DNA of 64,000 nucleotides from positions 1 through 64,000 of the IMG/VR virus record IMGVR_UViG_3300009370_000020; one strand, written 5' to 3'. Positions 35,393 through 44,667 of the stretch are shown here, piece after piece. The notes beneath the pieces are model-generated. The model saw only the letters and a list, made by a program, of their open reading frames with translations. It was not told the origin of the DNA and made no database searches. The position numbers and the translations under genes are program-made. The stretch comes from a virus. Position 1 is the first letter of the stretch; every line of letters starts with the position of its first letter.

Positions 35393-36115
35393 ATGTCACA
35401 AGAACGATTTACAATAACAAGCCCAGCATACGGATCAGATGGATCTTCTACCCAAGGTAAAACAAATGGGTCCGGAGAAAACCATGCAGGTGCAACTTTT
35501 TTAAATGATCCGCTAACAGTTAATAGTACTACAAATATTTCTAATTCAAATGCTGATGGTGCCGCTACTCCTAAATTATATGAATATGCTATTACTACTG
35601 GATCTATGACTGCCTCCAGCACAAATGGAACAGTTGCAAGTGCAGATAGTTCTGCATATACTTCAGCTAATATTAGCACAGATGCTAAAGCAGAAGCAAT
35701 AGAACGAAGTAATATGCGTTTTCATAATATGCTTGCTAGACTAGGAGAAACAGAAGAAATTGTACGTTTTGAAATCGATAGTGAAACATTACCTGCAGGC
35801 ACAGGTGTTCCTACAGCATCAAGTACATTTACAGTAACATATGCAAAACAACCAACACACCCAGATTCAACATATACTGCCGGAGCATTAGCAGTAAAAA
35901 GATTAGCCGCCGAAGGAATATCGTTCAATGGCGTTTCAACTTCCCAACTTAGACATGTTTATTATCCTAAAAAAATAACAGCAGGTACTGAAAATAAACT
36001 TTATTACCAACGAAAAGAAATTACATGTCCTGTTTTAGATACGGATGTAGCCACATTATATGGAAAAATGGGCTGTACCGAGACTATTCAAAATGCGACA
36101 CATAGTCATCCATAA
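35393..36115 (+). CDS. structural-type hypothetical protein
   Basis: A 240-residue Ser/Thr/Ala-rich protein without catalytic motifs. The second half is beta-rich and ends in NATHSHP. A TAGGAG site precedes the ATG. Likely a virion protein. Confidence 0.6.
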   Translation: MSQERFTITSPAYGSDGSSTQGKTNGSGENHAGATFLNDPLTVNSTTNISNSNADGAATPKLYEYAITTGSMTASSTNGTVASADSSAYTSANISTDAKAEAIERSNMRFHNMLARLGETEEIVRFEIDSETLPAGTGVPTASSTFTVTYAKQPTHPDSTYTAGALAVKRLAAEGISFNGVSTSQLRHVYYPKKITAGTENKLYYQRKEITCPVLDTDVATLYGKMGCTETIQNATHSHP

Positions 36116-36118
36116 TAT

Positions 36119-36904
36119 ATGGCCAAACCCGATAAGCAAATTATAAAAAGACAAATATATGAACCCTTTGGGTTTAGAATAGGTGTATATGACCTTGACT
36201 GCCATCACTCAATAAACCAATGGTTGGTGGAACGGGCATATACTCTTGATAAATTTTCACAAGAACACGCTGATACTTTTTGGGAAATACCTGGTGCCGA
36301 AATGGGTGTCCGTACAAAATATAATGATAATAAAGAATCGTTTATTGGTGCCCATACATGGATTATGAATAGGTGTCATAATTTTCCTGGATTTCCTCAG
36401 GAACTTTTAGGTAAAATTATGACATGTGCATATGATTATGCAAAGTATGTAGGTGCATCTTTAAAAGCACCAGAAAATTGTATGTTATACATAGAACGAT
36501 GCTGGTCGACAATAACAAAACCAGGTGATGTAATTAGAGGACACAATCATTCTCGTCATATGTTTGCCTCAGCATATTATCCATCTCATAGTCCTGACCA
36601 AGGAGATCTTTGGTTTGACAGGGGCGATCCATATGGACATTTTTTATTATACGAACCTAACAAAGGGCCTGCTGAAAGATCTCATATAAAAGTAAAGCCG
36701 GGGCAGTTCGTAATATTTCCTTCTGTTGCATTACACGGAACAGATGTAAACAAATCTTCAAAAGACAGAATTTCATATTCTTTTGATATAGACCCAGTTG
36801 GATTAGATTATAAATTACCACCTACTAAAATAGTAGAAGATGCATGGCATGATTTTAATACAACTATAACAAAAATTGGACTAACGGAGGCATTATCGGA
36901 ATGA
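36119..36904 (+). CDS. Fe(II)/2OG-type oxygenase, paralogue of the 24687 gene
   Basis: A 261-residue protein with GHNHSRHMFASAYYPS (HxH...SAYY) and FVIFPSVALHGTDVNKSSKDRISYSFDI (distal His and Arg). It shares the N-terminal GFRIGVYDL and the C-terminal LPPTKIVEDAWHDFN with the protein at 24687, so the two are paralogues 11 kb apart. It overlaps the next gene by 4 nt. Confidence 0.8.
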   Translation: MAKPDKQIIKRQIYEPFGFRIGVYDLDCHHSINQWLVERAYTLDKFSQEHADTFWEIPGAEMGVRTKYNDNKESFIGAHTWIMNRCHNFPGFPQELLGKIMTCAYDYAKYVGASLKAPENCMLYIERCWSTITKPGDVIRGHNHSRHMFASAYYPSHSPDQGDLWFDRGDPYGHFLLYEPNKGPAERSHIKVKPGQFVIFPSVALHGTDVNKSSKDRISYSFDIDPVGLDYKLPPTKIVEDAWHDFNTTITKIGLTEALSE

Positions 36905-38514
36905 TATTTGGTTTATTTGTGCTATTTACGGCATTATTAATATCAGGAGTAGCCGCCTGGTATTCTATTGTTGGACTAATGGCTATTTTTAGTGGAGCCG
37001 CTTTGGCAATTGCTATTATGGGCGGAGTATTAGAAGTAGGTAAATTAGTTACAGCAAGTTGGCTTTATAATTATTGGAAGGTAGTACCTAGATTTCTTAA
37101 AATATATCTTACAGGTGCAGTAGTAGGTTTAATGTTTATTACATCTATGGGTATCTTTGGGTTTTTATCTAAAGCACACTTAGAACAAACTGCAATGTCT
37201 GAAGAGCAAGTTGCCCAAATAACAGTTTATGAAGGCAAGTTAGTTAGAGCAAATGCAAAAATAACACGCTGGACAGATGAAATAGATCGGTTAAACAAAG
37301 GCGAAAACGTTAGAGTAGATAATATAGTTGCTAGTGAAGAAGAGCAACTACAACGATTATACAGTCGTATTGATACAGAAAAAGAAGCATTAAGATTAAC
37401 TGCCAAAGGCGCAATTGATATACAACAAGAAAAATTAAAAGATTCAGATCAAAGAACAAAAGATGATATAGCACTTATTAGTAAACGTGAAGGTGACAAT
37501 CAAGAAGAAATAGATAAAATACGACAACGTGAAAGAGGCATTGCATGGATTGCTCGTAGAGATATTGGTAAAATACAAGATCAACTAAAATTAGATTTAT
37601 TAGAAATAGATAAAAGATATGCACCTGATGTAGATGCAGTTAATAAACGTATTGCTACACTTAAAGAACAATCTAATTTAAAAACAGAAGATATAGATAA
37701 ACGTGTAAACGAATTAGAAGGATTTATTGAAGCAGAACAAGTAATAGTCGATAGCGTTAGGGATGATAAATTGGTTTTAGAAAAAACATACAGAGCATTA
37801 GAAGTAGAAGTTGGTCCGGTAAAATATATTGCAGAATTTATATATGGTGATAATGCATCGGGTATGTTAGATAGTGCAGTTAGAGGAGTTATTTTATTAT
37901 TAATATTTGTTTTTGATCCTCTTGCAGTATTATTAGTTATTGCAGGAAATATGACTATACGGCAATATATTGATTTAAAACCTTTAAATATGCGAAAGGA
38001 AGACGATAATGATGTTAGAATTGAACAGGAAGATATACCAGAAAGACCAATTCCTGAAACAGAACCAGAGCCTGAGCCGGAACCGCCTGAACCTGAGCGA
38101 GAAGTTAGAGTTGATGAAGATGTTGTTGAACATAAAGAGGAAGAAGAGGTTGGCGTTTCAGAAGCAAGTGAGGAAGTTCAGCGGGACGATATTAGACCTG
38201 CAATAGGAAAAGCAACACGATCACCTGAACCAGGAATTGCTGGAATTATTCATCCAGAAAAAGATGAAGAAACAGAACAGAATATAAATGAAATAAAAGA
38301 AATATTAGAGAAAGCAGATCCTGAAGTAAGAGAAAAAGTAGCAAAAGAATTAGAAAAAGAAGACGACGAAGTAGTACCAGTATTAGTTGATAAAACAAAT
38401 AAAACAGTTTTAGAACCATTAGTTAGTAAAGGAAGGTCATTATTAAAATCTTTAGCATCCGGCAAGAGCAAGAAAGTGAGTTGGATTAATACACCACATG
38501 AACCCGAACACTAA
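36901..38514 (+). CDS. membrane-anchored coiled-coil protein
   Basis: A 537-residue protein: about three membrane spans in the first 95 residues, a long coiled coil (about 100-300), another hydrophobic segment ([20 protein letters not shown], about 325-345), then an acidic tail with a Pro-Glu repeat and KE-rich helices. I recall such proteins in marine T4-like phages. It overlaps clpX by 17 nt. Function unknown. Confidence 0.7.
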   Translation: MIFGLFVLFTALLISGVAAWYSIVGLMAIFSGAALAIAIMGGVLEVGKLVTASWLYNYWKVVPRFLKIYLTGAVVGLMFITSMGIFGFLSKAHLEQTAMSEEQVAQITVYEGKLVRANAKITRWTDEIDRLNKGENVRVDNIVASEEEQLQRLYSRIDTEKEALRLTAKGAIDIQQEKLKDSDQRTKDDIALISKREGDNQEEIDKIRQRERGIAWIARRDIGKIQDQLKLDLLEIDKRYAPDVDAVNKRIATLKEQSNLKTEDIDKRVNELEGFIEAEQVIVDSVRDDKLVLEKTYRALEVEVGPVKYIAEFIYGDNASGMLDSAVRGVILLLIFVFDPLAVLLVIAGNMTIRQYIDLKPLNMRKEDDNDVRIEQEDIPERPIPETEPEPEPEPPEPEREVRVDEDVVEHKEEEEVGVSEASEEVQRDDIRPAIGKATRSPEPGIAGIIHPEKDEETEQNINEIKEILEKADPEVREKVAKELEKEDDEVVPVLVDKTNKTVLEPLVSKGRSLLKSLASGKSKKVSWINTPHEPEH

Positions 38515-39730
38515 AAACTTTATCTGTAGTTTTTGTAATAAAACTCGAGAAGAAGTTAAAAAATTAATTCAAGGTCCTGACAACGGCGCTTTTATATGCG
38601 ACGAATGTATTAAACTTTCCTTTGATATTATTAGTGAAGAAGAAAGTGAAATTAATGAACATTATGTTTACACCCCACAAGCAATTTACGACCATTTAAA
38701 TGAATTTGTCATTGGTCAACACGAAGCAAAAAAAGTCTTATCAGTAGCAGTATATAATCATTATAAACGAATTAATCATATAGCATCAGACATAGAATTG
38801 GATAAATCTAATGTACTGTTATTAGGTCCGTCTGGCTGTGGTAAAACATTAATGGCAAGTACAGTAGCAAAAATATTAGATGTGCCATTTGCAATAGCCG
38901 ATGCAACTACAGTAACAGAAGCAGGATATGTAGGCGATGATGTAGAAAATTTAATAACTAAACTATTGCATAATGCAGAATATGATATTGATAGGGCAGA
39001 AAAAGGTATTGTATATGTTGATGAAATAGATAAAAAAGGACGAAAATCTGAATCTGCAAGTATTACGAGAGATGTAAGCGGCGAAGGAGTCCAACAAGCA
39101 TTGTTAAAAATGATAGAAGGCACCGAAGTTCGTGTACCCCCAGCAGGTGGAAGAAAGCATCCTCAATCTGAAATAGTAGAAGTTGATACTAAAAACATAT
39201 TGTTTATATTAGGAGGAGCATTTATAGATTTAGAAAAGCATATTAAAAAACGATTAAACAAAACAAAATCGATAGGATTTGGAGCAATAATAGATGAACA
39301 ACAAGATGACACAAATTATTTTAATCGAGTAGAACCAGACGATTTAGTTGAGTATGGCATGATACCTGAATTAGTAGGTAGAGTACCTGTACGTGTAGGT
39401 TTAAAAGAACTTACAAAAAAACAGTTAATACAAGTATTACAAGAACCTAAAAATAGCATTATTAAACAATTTAAACGAATATTTGAAATGGATAATGTTA
39501 AATTAGAATTTACAGATAAAGCATGTGAAGAAATAGTTAAAATTTGTAATGATACAAAAGTCGGCGCAAGAGGATTGCGATCAGTTATAGAAAATGCATT
39601 ATTAGATGTGCAATTTAACTTACCAACATACGAAAAGAAAGGCATAGAAAAGGTAGTTATAAATGAAGACACGATCACGAAACAACAGGAACCATTCCTC
39701 GTTTACGGGAAAAAACAACAGACGAAGTAA
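38498..39730 (+). CDS. clpX: ATP-dependent Clp protease ATP-binding subunit ClpX
   Basis: A full-length 410-residue ClpX. The zinc-binding domain has C10/C13 and C34/C37. Walker A is GPSGCGKT (110-117), the GYVG pore loop is at 143-146, Walker B DE at 175-176, [11 protein letters not shown] follows, and sensor 2 ARGLR is at 357-361. The IGF loop (259-261) that docks on ClpP is present, so it should be able to use host ClpP; no clpP is in the window. ClpX unfolds ssrA-tagged proteins. IF-3 starts within its last 68 nt. Confidence 0.95.
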   Translation: MNPNTKNFICSFCNKTREEVKKLIQGPDNGAFICDECIKLSFDIISEEESEINEHYVYTPQAIYDHLNEFVIGQHEAKKVLSVAVYNHYKRINHIASDIELDKSNVLLLGPSGCGKTLMASTVAKILDVPFAIADATTVTEAGYVGDDVENLITKLLHNAEYDIDRAEKGIVYVDEIDKKGRKSESASITRDVSGEGVQQALLKMIEGTEVRVPPAGGRKHPQSEIVEVDTKNILFILGGAFIDLEKHIKKRLNKTKSIGFGAIIDEQQDDTNYFNRVEPDDLVEYGMIPELVGRVPVRVGLKELTKKQLIQVLQEPKNSIIKQFKRIFEMDNVKLEFTDKACEEIVKICNDTKVGARGLRSVIENALLDVQFNLPTYEKKGIEKVVINEDTITKQQEPFLVYGKKQQTK

Positions 39731-40211
39731 TTATATAAGCCACCCTATGTTACGGCTTATAGATGAAAAGGGCGAACAATTGGGAGTTATGGAGACTAGA
39801 AAAGCCATATCAATTGCTCGTGAACGGGAATTAGAGGTTGTAGTTGTATCTGAAAAAGCAGATCCACCGGTTGCAAAAATTGTGGATTTAAATAAATACG
39901 TATATAAAGAACAACAAAGGAAGAAAGCTCTAGCAAAAAATGCTCGTGCAACTCGGACTGAGTTAAAAGAAATGCAATTTAGACCAAAAATTGATAACCA
40001 TGATTTTGAAGTTAAAGCAAACAAAATTAAAAAGTTTTTAGATAAAGGTGATCAAGTAAAAATTGTAGTTCGATTTAAAGGTCGCGAACGGTATATATAC
40101 AAAGAGCACGGATTAGAACTTTTTGAACGATTATCGAAAAGTTTGAAAACAGATTTCCTTTCAGAGCCTAAATTTGTCGGTTCAAGTATCGTAGCAATTT
40201 TAAAATGTTAA
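39663..40211 (+). CDS. infC: translation initiation factor IF-3
   Basis: A 182-residue protein with both IF-3 domains: [20 protein letters not shown] and [19 protein letters not shown] in the N-domain, a lysine-rich linker, and [25 protein letters not shown] plus [11 protein letters not shown] in the C-domain. IF-3 controls start-codon choice and keeps the 30S subunit free. The N-terminus aligns upstream of the internal Met at 39747, so I keep the start at 39663 inside clpX. Confidence 0.92.
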   Translation: MKTRSRNNRNHSSFTGKNNRRSNYISHPMLRLIDEKGEQLGVMETRKAISIARERELEVVVVSEKADPPVAKIVDLNKYVYKEQQRKKALAKNARATRTELKEMQFRPKIDNHDFEVKANKIKKFLDKGDQVKIVVRFKGRERYIYKEHGLELFERLSKSLKTDFLSEPKFVGSSIVAILKC

Positions 40212-40417
40212 CAATTGAAGTAAGAAATAATAATGCAGAAAAAGCAATTAAATTATTAAAGAAAAAAATTAATGCCGAAGGCACGTTAAAAGAATGTAGG
40301 GACCGACAATCCTATGAAAAACCGTCAAAGAAAAGGCGCAGACTTAAAGCTCAAGCAATTCGTCGTATAGAACGAAACTTGGAAAAATTATATGAAGGTA
40401 GAATAAAAAATTATTGA
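40205..40417 (+). CDS. rpsU: ribosomal protein bS21
   Basis: A 70-residue bS21 of normal length: IEVRNNNAEKAIKLLKKKI, then YEKPSKKRRRLKAQAIRRIERN. bS21 sits near the anti-Shine-Dalgarno end of 16S rRNA and affects initiation. bS21 genes have been reported in pelagiphages and other marine phages. It overlaps IF-3 by 7 nt. Confidence 0.93.
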   Translation: MLTIEVRNNNAEKAIKLLKKKINAEGTLKECRDRQSYEKPSKKRRRLKAQAIRRIERNLEKLYEGRIKNY

Positions 40418-40453
40418 CTTTATCATTATACCATGTTATAATAGTGATAAATA
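40414..40453 (+). promoter_or_regulatory. composite promoter of hsp20
   Basis: TTGACT (40414-40419), 17 nt, TATAAT (40437-40442) preceded by TGT, with a late-type ATAAATA at 40447-40453 just downstream. Confidence 0.8.
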
Positions 40454-40523
40454 ATATGAGGAGAAGATTAATGCCATAATGGGTTAATCTAACTCTGTCT
40501 TGCTTATAAAAAAGGAGAAAATT

Positions 40524-40985
40524 ATGACACATAGACACCTCACAACCGAAAATCTTAGCGATTTCATTACTTCACTAACACCGTTTACGGTTGGAATGGA
40601 CCGTATGTTTAGAGACTTAGAGCAGTTTTCTAACACATATACAGGTTCGTCTACAGGGTATCCACCCTACAACATCGAGCAACTTGATGACGGTAAATGG
40701 GTAATTTCAATGGCCATTGCTGGCTTTGGTGAAGATGATATAGAAGTTTCACAAAAAGAACGCAATCTTACAGTTAAAGGTAAAATTGAAAGTAAAGAAA
40801 ATGATGACAAAGATCATTTTGCTCATCGTGGTATTGCTAACCGTTCTTTTGAGCGAACTTTTCGTTTAGGTCCACATGTGCTAGTTAAGGATGCAACCCT
40901 TAAAAATGGCATGTTGACTATTGATTTAGAACAGGAAATTCCTGAGGAAGAAAAGCCTAAGGTAATTCCTATCACGGTTAATTAA
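40524..40985 (+). CDS. small heat-shock protein Hsp20 (IbpA-like)
   Basis: A 153-residue alpha-crystallin-domain protein: YPPYNIEQLDDGKWVISMAIAGF, DDIEVSQKERNLTVKGK, HRGIANRSFERTFRLGP, and KNGMLTIDLEQEIPEEEKPK followed by an IPI tail motif, close to bacterial IbpA. It holds unfolded proteins. ATG 40524 has an AAGGAG site; the upstream Met at 40500 is not needed. It has its own promoter and terminator. Confidence 0.92.
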   Translation: MTHRHLTTENLSDFITSLTPFTVGMDRMFRDLEQFSNTYTGSSTGYPPYNIEQLDDGKWVISMAIAGFGEDDIEVSQKERNLTVKGKIESKENDDKDHFAHRGIANRSFERTFRLGPHVLVKDATLKNGMLTIDLEQEIPEEEKPKVIPITVN

Positions 40986-40995
40986 GCAACTTTAT

Positions 40996-41021
40996 ATGCG
41001 GTGTCAAAACTGGCACCGCAT
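40996..41021 (+). terminator. terminator-like hairpin after hsp20
   Basis: ATGCGGTG (40996-41003) pairs with CACCGCAT (41014-41021), 10-nt loop, followed by TCATATT. The T run is weak. Confidence 0.6.
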
Positions 41022-41030
41022 TCATATTAA

Positions 41031-41037
41031 CTAAATA
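41031..41037 (+). promoter_or_regulatory. candidate late promoter element CTAAATA
   Basis: CTAAATA directly after the hsp20 hairpin and 18 nt before the ATG of clpS. Confidence 0.5.
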
Positions 41038-41054
41038 TAAAAAAAGGTTTGCTC

Positions 41055-41363
41055 ATGCCTGATGTTGAAACTATAGTTGAAAAAGATACAAAAACAGTTC
41101 AAAATTTAAAAGAACCCGAAAAATATCAAGTCATTTTTATTAATGATAATTTTACACCAATGGAATTTGTTGTAGAAGCATTAATGGCTATTTTTCATCA
41201 TTCAAAAGAAGCCGCAGAAAAGATAATGATAGATATTCATGAAAAAGGTAAAGGAACTGCTGGTGTGTTTTTTTATGAAATAGCCGAACAAAAAGCATTA
41301 GAAACTACTCATTTGGCAAGATCTAAAGGCCATCCTCTAAACGTCGAAATTGAAACAGTATGA
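41055..41363 (+). CDS. clpS: ClpS-like N-end-rule adaptor
   Basis: A 102-residue protein with YQVIFINDNFTPMEFVVEAL, HHSKEAAEKIMIDIHEKGKG and EIAEQKALETTHLARSKGHPL, the full ClpS fold and its N-degron pocket (NDNFTPMEF). ClpS delivers N-end-rule substrates to ClpAP and blocks others; its AAA partner ClpA would be from the host. ATG 41055 with AAAAAGG is preferred over the TTG at 41049. Confidence 0.92.
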   Translation: MPDVETIVEKDTKTVQNLKEPEKYQVIFINDNFTPMEFVVEALMAIFHHSKEAAEKIMIDIHEKGKGTAGVFFYEIAEQKALETTHLARSKGHPLNVEIETV

Positions 41364-41925
41364 TATTATAGTTGTCGGAAATGGTGTTAGTAGAAAAAAT
41401 ATAGATCTTTGGCAACTAAAAAAAGATTATATAGTATACGGATGTAATGCAATATATAGAGAATTTCAACCTGACATTCTTTTTTGTGTTGATGATAGAA
41501 TGTGCAATGAAATTCATGTAAGTGGTTATTCAAAAGCACATACAGTAATTTCACCGAATAAATATAGTTGTCCTTCGGCGACACATATCGAAACAAATAA
41601 TAAATGGAAAAAATGGAATTGTGGAGCATTAGCATGTTATTATGCCGCAACGCAATTACCAAATATAATATATCTTATAGGATTTGACATTGGCGGAGAA
41701 GAAGAATACAGAAATATCTACGAAGGATCTCTCCATTATTGTAGTAGAGGCTCAGAACGCCACTTCTCAGTGGAATCTGCTACCACAAGACAACTTCTCT
41801 GGACCTTTCATTCCTTTCCCAATATCCAATTTAGACGAATTGGTGGAATGGCAATACATGAATTCGGAAGATGTAGAAATTATAGAAAAATAGAAAAACT
41901 ACCTTATGAAAATAAAAACAACTAA
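41350..41925 (+). CDS. MptE/DUF115-like Rossmann protein
   Basis: A 191-residue protein. YDIIVVGNGVSRKNIDLWQL, DILFCVDDRMCNEI and IIYLIGFDIGGEEEYRN are the pattern of DUF115/MptE-like domains, which occur in pterin kinases and in glycan-linked proteins. The likely start is TTG at 41350, overlapping clpS by 14 nt; no ATG fits the domain start. Role unknown; glycosylation is possible. Confidence 0.6.
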   Translation: MKQYDIIVVGNGVSRKNIDLWQLKKDYIVYGCNAIYREFQPDILFCVDDRMCNEIHVSGYSKAHTVISPNKYSCPSATHIETNNKWKKWNCGALACYYAATQLPNIIYLIGFDIGGEEEYRNIYEGSLHYCSRGSERHFSVESATTRQLLWTFHSFPNIQFRRIGGMAIHEFGRCRNYRKIEKLPYENKNN

Positions 41926-43036
41926 TTATACTCGACATGTTATTGGTGACAATATAGCATTATCTTTTGAAGATTTTTATGAAGATTTAAAAGAATTAAG
42001 ATCCATGTGTCCAGATCATACTCAAGAATCTGATTATTGGAAATATAATAACGATTATTTAGATAATTCAGAAGAATCTAAAAAAGTTCTTAAAGAAATA
42101 GAAAAACGATTAACTTTAAAACCTGAAACAAGAGATAGATTATATCCTCGATTGTTACCTGTCGGTCCAGCTGGAACTGTGTCGGATATTTTTCCAGATT
42201 ATAATACATTAGACACACTTAAACCTATCATTAAAGAAGTGTATGATAAAGATGTTACTAGTGTTGAAAGCCAATGTATTAGTTCTACATATTGGGATTA
42301 TGAAATGCATGTTGATGCATATAATTCACATCATGATAATGTTTTGACGGCATGTTGGGATGAACTTTTTGAAAAAGGCGAGAAACATCTTTTAGATAGT
42401 ATGCTTGTCCCTCCCGAGGAAATAGATAAATGTCATTCTTGGAATAAAGAACGTGAACAATGTAAGCAAAGACTTTATGATAGTGCTACCGAGTTAGACA
42501 TTATTTCTGCAGAACGACCTATATATCCGGGGGCTTTAAAAAAATCATATTTTTTTTATAATTATTTGCCAACATCTAAAAGATTAAAATTACAAAATCA
42601 TCCTAATAGGCCCCAATGGTTACCCGAAAATAGTTTTGTATGTTTTATATTTTTAGATTTTAATACCGATCCTCAATGGAAGGAAATCCCTGAAATTCAA
42701 TTTTGGAAACATAAACCTATGAAGGTTTCTGATCATGAAAGATATAAAATAACCCAAGACGAATTAAAAAAAGAAGAAATAATATCACAATTATTTTATT
42801 ACGAATCGTGGCATTATGGTCAACTAACAGAAACAGATAAATTTAAAACAAATAAACAACTAAGTGATTCGGTATGGGACGAACAGCATACATTAACAGA
42901 ATATGATTTAATTCAATCTATACCTGGCAAAATAAATAAATGTATTTTATTTCCGGGAGAATATTTTCATAAATTTAATTTTCCAAAAGGATACATGGAT
43001 TTACCTATGAGAACTCAAGTAATGATATTAAAATGA
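41906..43036 (+). CDS. large Fe(II)/2OG-type oxygenase-like protein
   Basis: A 376-residue protein with YEMHVDAYNSHHDN (HxD), NSFVCFIFLDFNTDP and KCILFPGEYFHKFNFP...MRTQVMI (distal His and Arg), the order of the DUF6445-like jelly-roll oxygenases that often accompany flavin halogenases in bacteria. It contains a charged insertion in the middle. Substrate unknown. 4-nt overlap with the next oxygenase gene. Confidence 0.65.
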   Translation: MKIKTTNYTRHVIGDNIALSFEDFYEDLKELRSMCPDHTQESDYWKYNNDYLDNSEESKKVLKEIEKRLTLKPETRDRLYPRLLPVGPAGTVSDIFPDYNTLDTLKPIIKEVYDKDVTSVESQCISSTYWDYEMHVDAYNSHHDNVLTACWDELFEKGEKHLLDSMLVPPEEIDKCHSWNKEREQCKQRLYDSATELDIISAERPIYPGALKKSYFFYNYLPTSKRLKLQNHPNRPQWLPENSFVCFIFLDFNTDPQWKEIPEIQFWKHKPMKVSDHERYKITQDELKKEEIISQLFYYESWHYGQLTETDKFKTNKQLSDSVWDEQHTLTEYDLIQSIPGKINKCILFPGEYFHKFNFPKGYMDLPMRTQVMILK

Positions 43037-43788
43037 AAATACAACCTCGTAATATATTCCATACACATATTTCCGCTTTTAACATATCTGATGAACCGGT
43101 GTTTAAATATTTCTTAGAATTAAACAACCGAATGCCGGATAAAATAACTGAAGAAGAAAATATAACAAATCAAATAGGTAATACATCATCATATAATGCA
43201 TATCAACGTAATATAAAGATGAATGATCTTACAACTTGGAATGCATACGAAGATGACGAATGGATTAAAGTTCGAGGTGAAGTTACTAAATTTTTAGAAA
43301 ACCTCGCAAAATTATATGTAGATATGCATCATAATATGGGTACGGCTAATTGGATTAAAAGTAGAGAATTTGAAGTTACAAATTTATGGACTGTACGATA
43401 TAAAGAAGGAGATTATCAAGCATGGCATACTCATCCCCAATGTGCGTTATCGGCAGTTTTATTTTTAGAAGTACCCGATAGTATTAAACCAGAGACATTT
43501 CCTGATGGTATGTTACATTTATTAAGTAACGGAATTTATGATGAGCATACTTTAGAAATAAATCATTCATATTATGTACAACCTGAACCAGGATTAGTAA
43601 TATTGTTTCCAGCATCTATTGGGCATATAGCATATCCATTTAAAGGGCCCGGCCAACGAACTATAATAGCATTTAATTATAATGATAAAATGGGCATGGC
43701 ATCACTTGATAAAAGATCAGGAAAATACCTTCTTTCCGGCCCTAATGGCAAGATTTACGAATTAACAGAGTATATTGAAGATAAATAA
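43033..43788 (+). CDS. Fe(II)/2OG-type oxygenase (TIGR02466-like)
   Basis: A 251-residue protein with AWHTHPQCALSAVLFLEVP (HxH...SAVLF) and GLVILFPASIGHIAYPFKGPGQRTIIAFNYN (distal His and Arg). It starts on an ATGA overlap with the preceding oxygenase. Its last codons hold an ATAAATA that could drive the structured region after it. Confidence 0.8.
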   Translation: MKIQPRNIFHTHISAFNISDEPVFKYFLELNNRMPDKITEEENITNQIGNTSSYNAYQRNIKMNDLTTWNAYEDDEWIKVRGEVTKFLENLAKLYVDMHHNMGTANWIKSREFEVTNLWTVRYKEGDYQAWHTHPQCALSAVLFLEVPDSIKPETFPDGMLHLLSNGIYDEHTLEINHSYYVQPEPGLVILFPASIGHIAYPFKGPGQRTIIAFNYNDKMGMASLDKRSGKYLLSGPNGKIYELTEYIEDK

Positions 43789-43903
43789 TTTTAGGCGGAC
43801 AAATATCGTCATGTAAACAGGAAGAACTGATCTAATCAATTACGTGCTGTTTATAGTAGTAAACTTGATCAAGATGTGTTTCAAATGACCATAAAGTCCG
43901 CCT
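43781..43903 (+). ncRNA. candidate structured non-coding RNA with late promoter
   Basis: ATAAATA at 43781-43787 would start transcription near 43793. There AGGCGGAC (43793-43800) pairs perfectly with GTCCGCCT (43896-43903), enclosing about 95 nt. Nested pairs are possible: GTCAT (43808-43812) with ATGAC (43885-43889), and TAAACAG (43814-43820) with CTGTTTA (43847-43853). No matching RNA family is recognised and no CDS fits. Confidence 0.5.
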
Positions 43904-44139
43904 ACCGATAGAAACAGGATGTGACAAAGTTCGGTTCGCTCTTATTAACCTCTGCCTGTAATATGCAAGCATGTTGAAAATTAATCGTAGCCGGTTCAGG
44001 AAATGCGAAATCAACAAACCTTAGCCTATTCGCGATATGGCTAAAAACAAAAAGATTTTGCTTTCGTTCTTAAATTGAGTATATGGCAATAATACCGCTG
44101 ATTACATGTTTTATTTTTTAATATACTAAGAGATACGGT
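43904..44139 (+). other. second half of the gene-free stretch, with hairpins
   Basis: No credible CDS on either strand. Visible elements are ACAGG/CCTGT (43914-43918 with 43955-43959), a small ATGC-AA-GCAT hairpin near 43964, and TTAGCC/GGCTAA around a TCGCG loop (about 44020-44043). It may be part of the same transcript as the structured RNA, or the leader of the gene at 44140. Confidence 0.4.
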
Positions 44140-44385
44140 ATGCAAAAATTAAGGAAAGGCAAAGCCTATAAGGTAGACAAAGAAGAATATGTCGCTGTAT
44201 CTTTGAACATACGTGATAGAGATCATTTCTATTCTATTGTTCATTACCTAAACAGGACGTTAGGTAGAACTGGTTGGAAAGCTCAAAAAAATACTCTTAA
44301 AAAATTTAAGCAAGGGCGAGTTAATGTTAAACGCCTTTTTTGGCTTTCTGACCCTTCTGTTTCTATAATATTAAAACTTCTATGA
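44140..44385 (+). CDS. small basic hypothetical protein
   Basis: An 81-residue basic protein with alternating strands and helices (YVAVSLNIRDRDHFYSIVHY, LKKFKQGRVNVKRLFWLSD). No motif recognised. 4-nt overlap with the next gene. Confidence 0.65.
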   Translation: MQKLRKGKAYKVDKEEYVAVSLNIRDRDHFYSIVHYLNRTLGRTGWKAQKNTLKKFKQGRVNVKRLFWLSDPSVSIILKLL

Positions 44386-44666
44386 ATGATATATTATATG
44401 AGCTTCGAAAAGTAATACAAACCTTTAACGATAATATCGAAGACGATCCCGATATTAATCCTAATTTTATTAAAGAAGGACATATAGAAGTAGTTACACA
44501 TGACAATATTCTTTTTGAATTAGATGTAAAACAATTAGAAAACGGGTCAATAGAAAAATCAATTTCAGTTTCTAAATTAGGTGATAACGGAGAAGTAGTT
44601 GAAGTCTACGAAGGTGACCAAGACGAATTATCCGAACTTATTCCTAATTCTAAATTATTAAATTAA
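44382..44666 (+). CDS. small acidic hypothetical protein
   Basis: A 94-residue acidic protein with a beta-rich centre (IEVVTHDNILFELDVKQLENG). It lies 1 nt before the first halogenase gene, so it is probably co-translated with it. Function unknown. Confidence 0.65.
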   Translation: MNDILYELRKVIQTFNDNIEDDPDINPNFIKEGHIEVVTHDNILFELDVKQLENGSIEKSISVSKLGDNGEVVEVYEGDQDELSELIPNSKLLN

Positions 44667-44667
44667 T

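Noticed and set aside
38776-39123. Minus-strand ORF inside clpX
   Set aside because: The plus strand encodes a full ClpX with all motifs; the reverse frame is a shadow.
43832-44017. Minus-strand ORF of 61 residues in the gene-free stretch
   Set aside because: No ribosome site, no conserved-looking sequence, and the region has RNA-like pairing.
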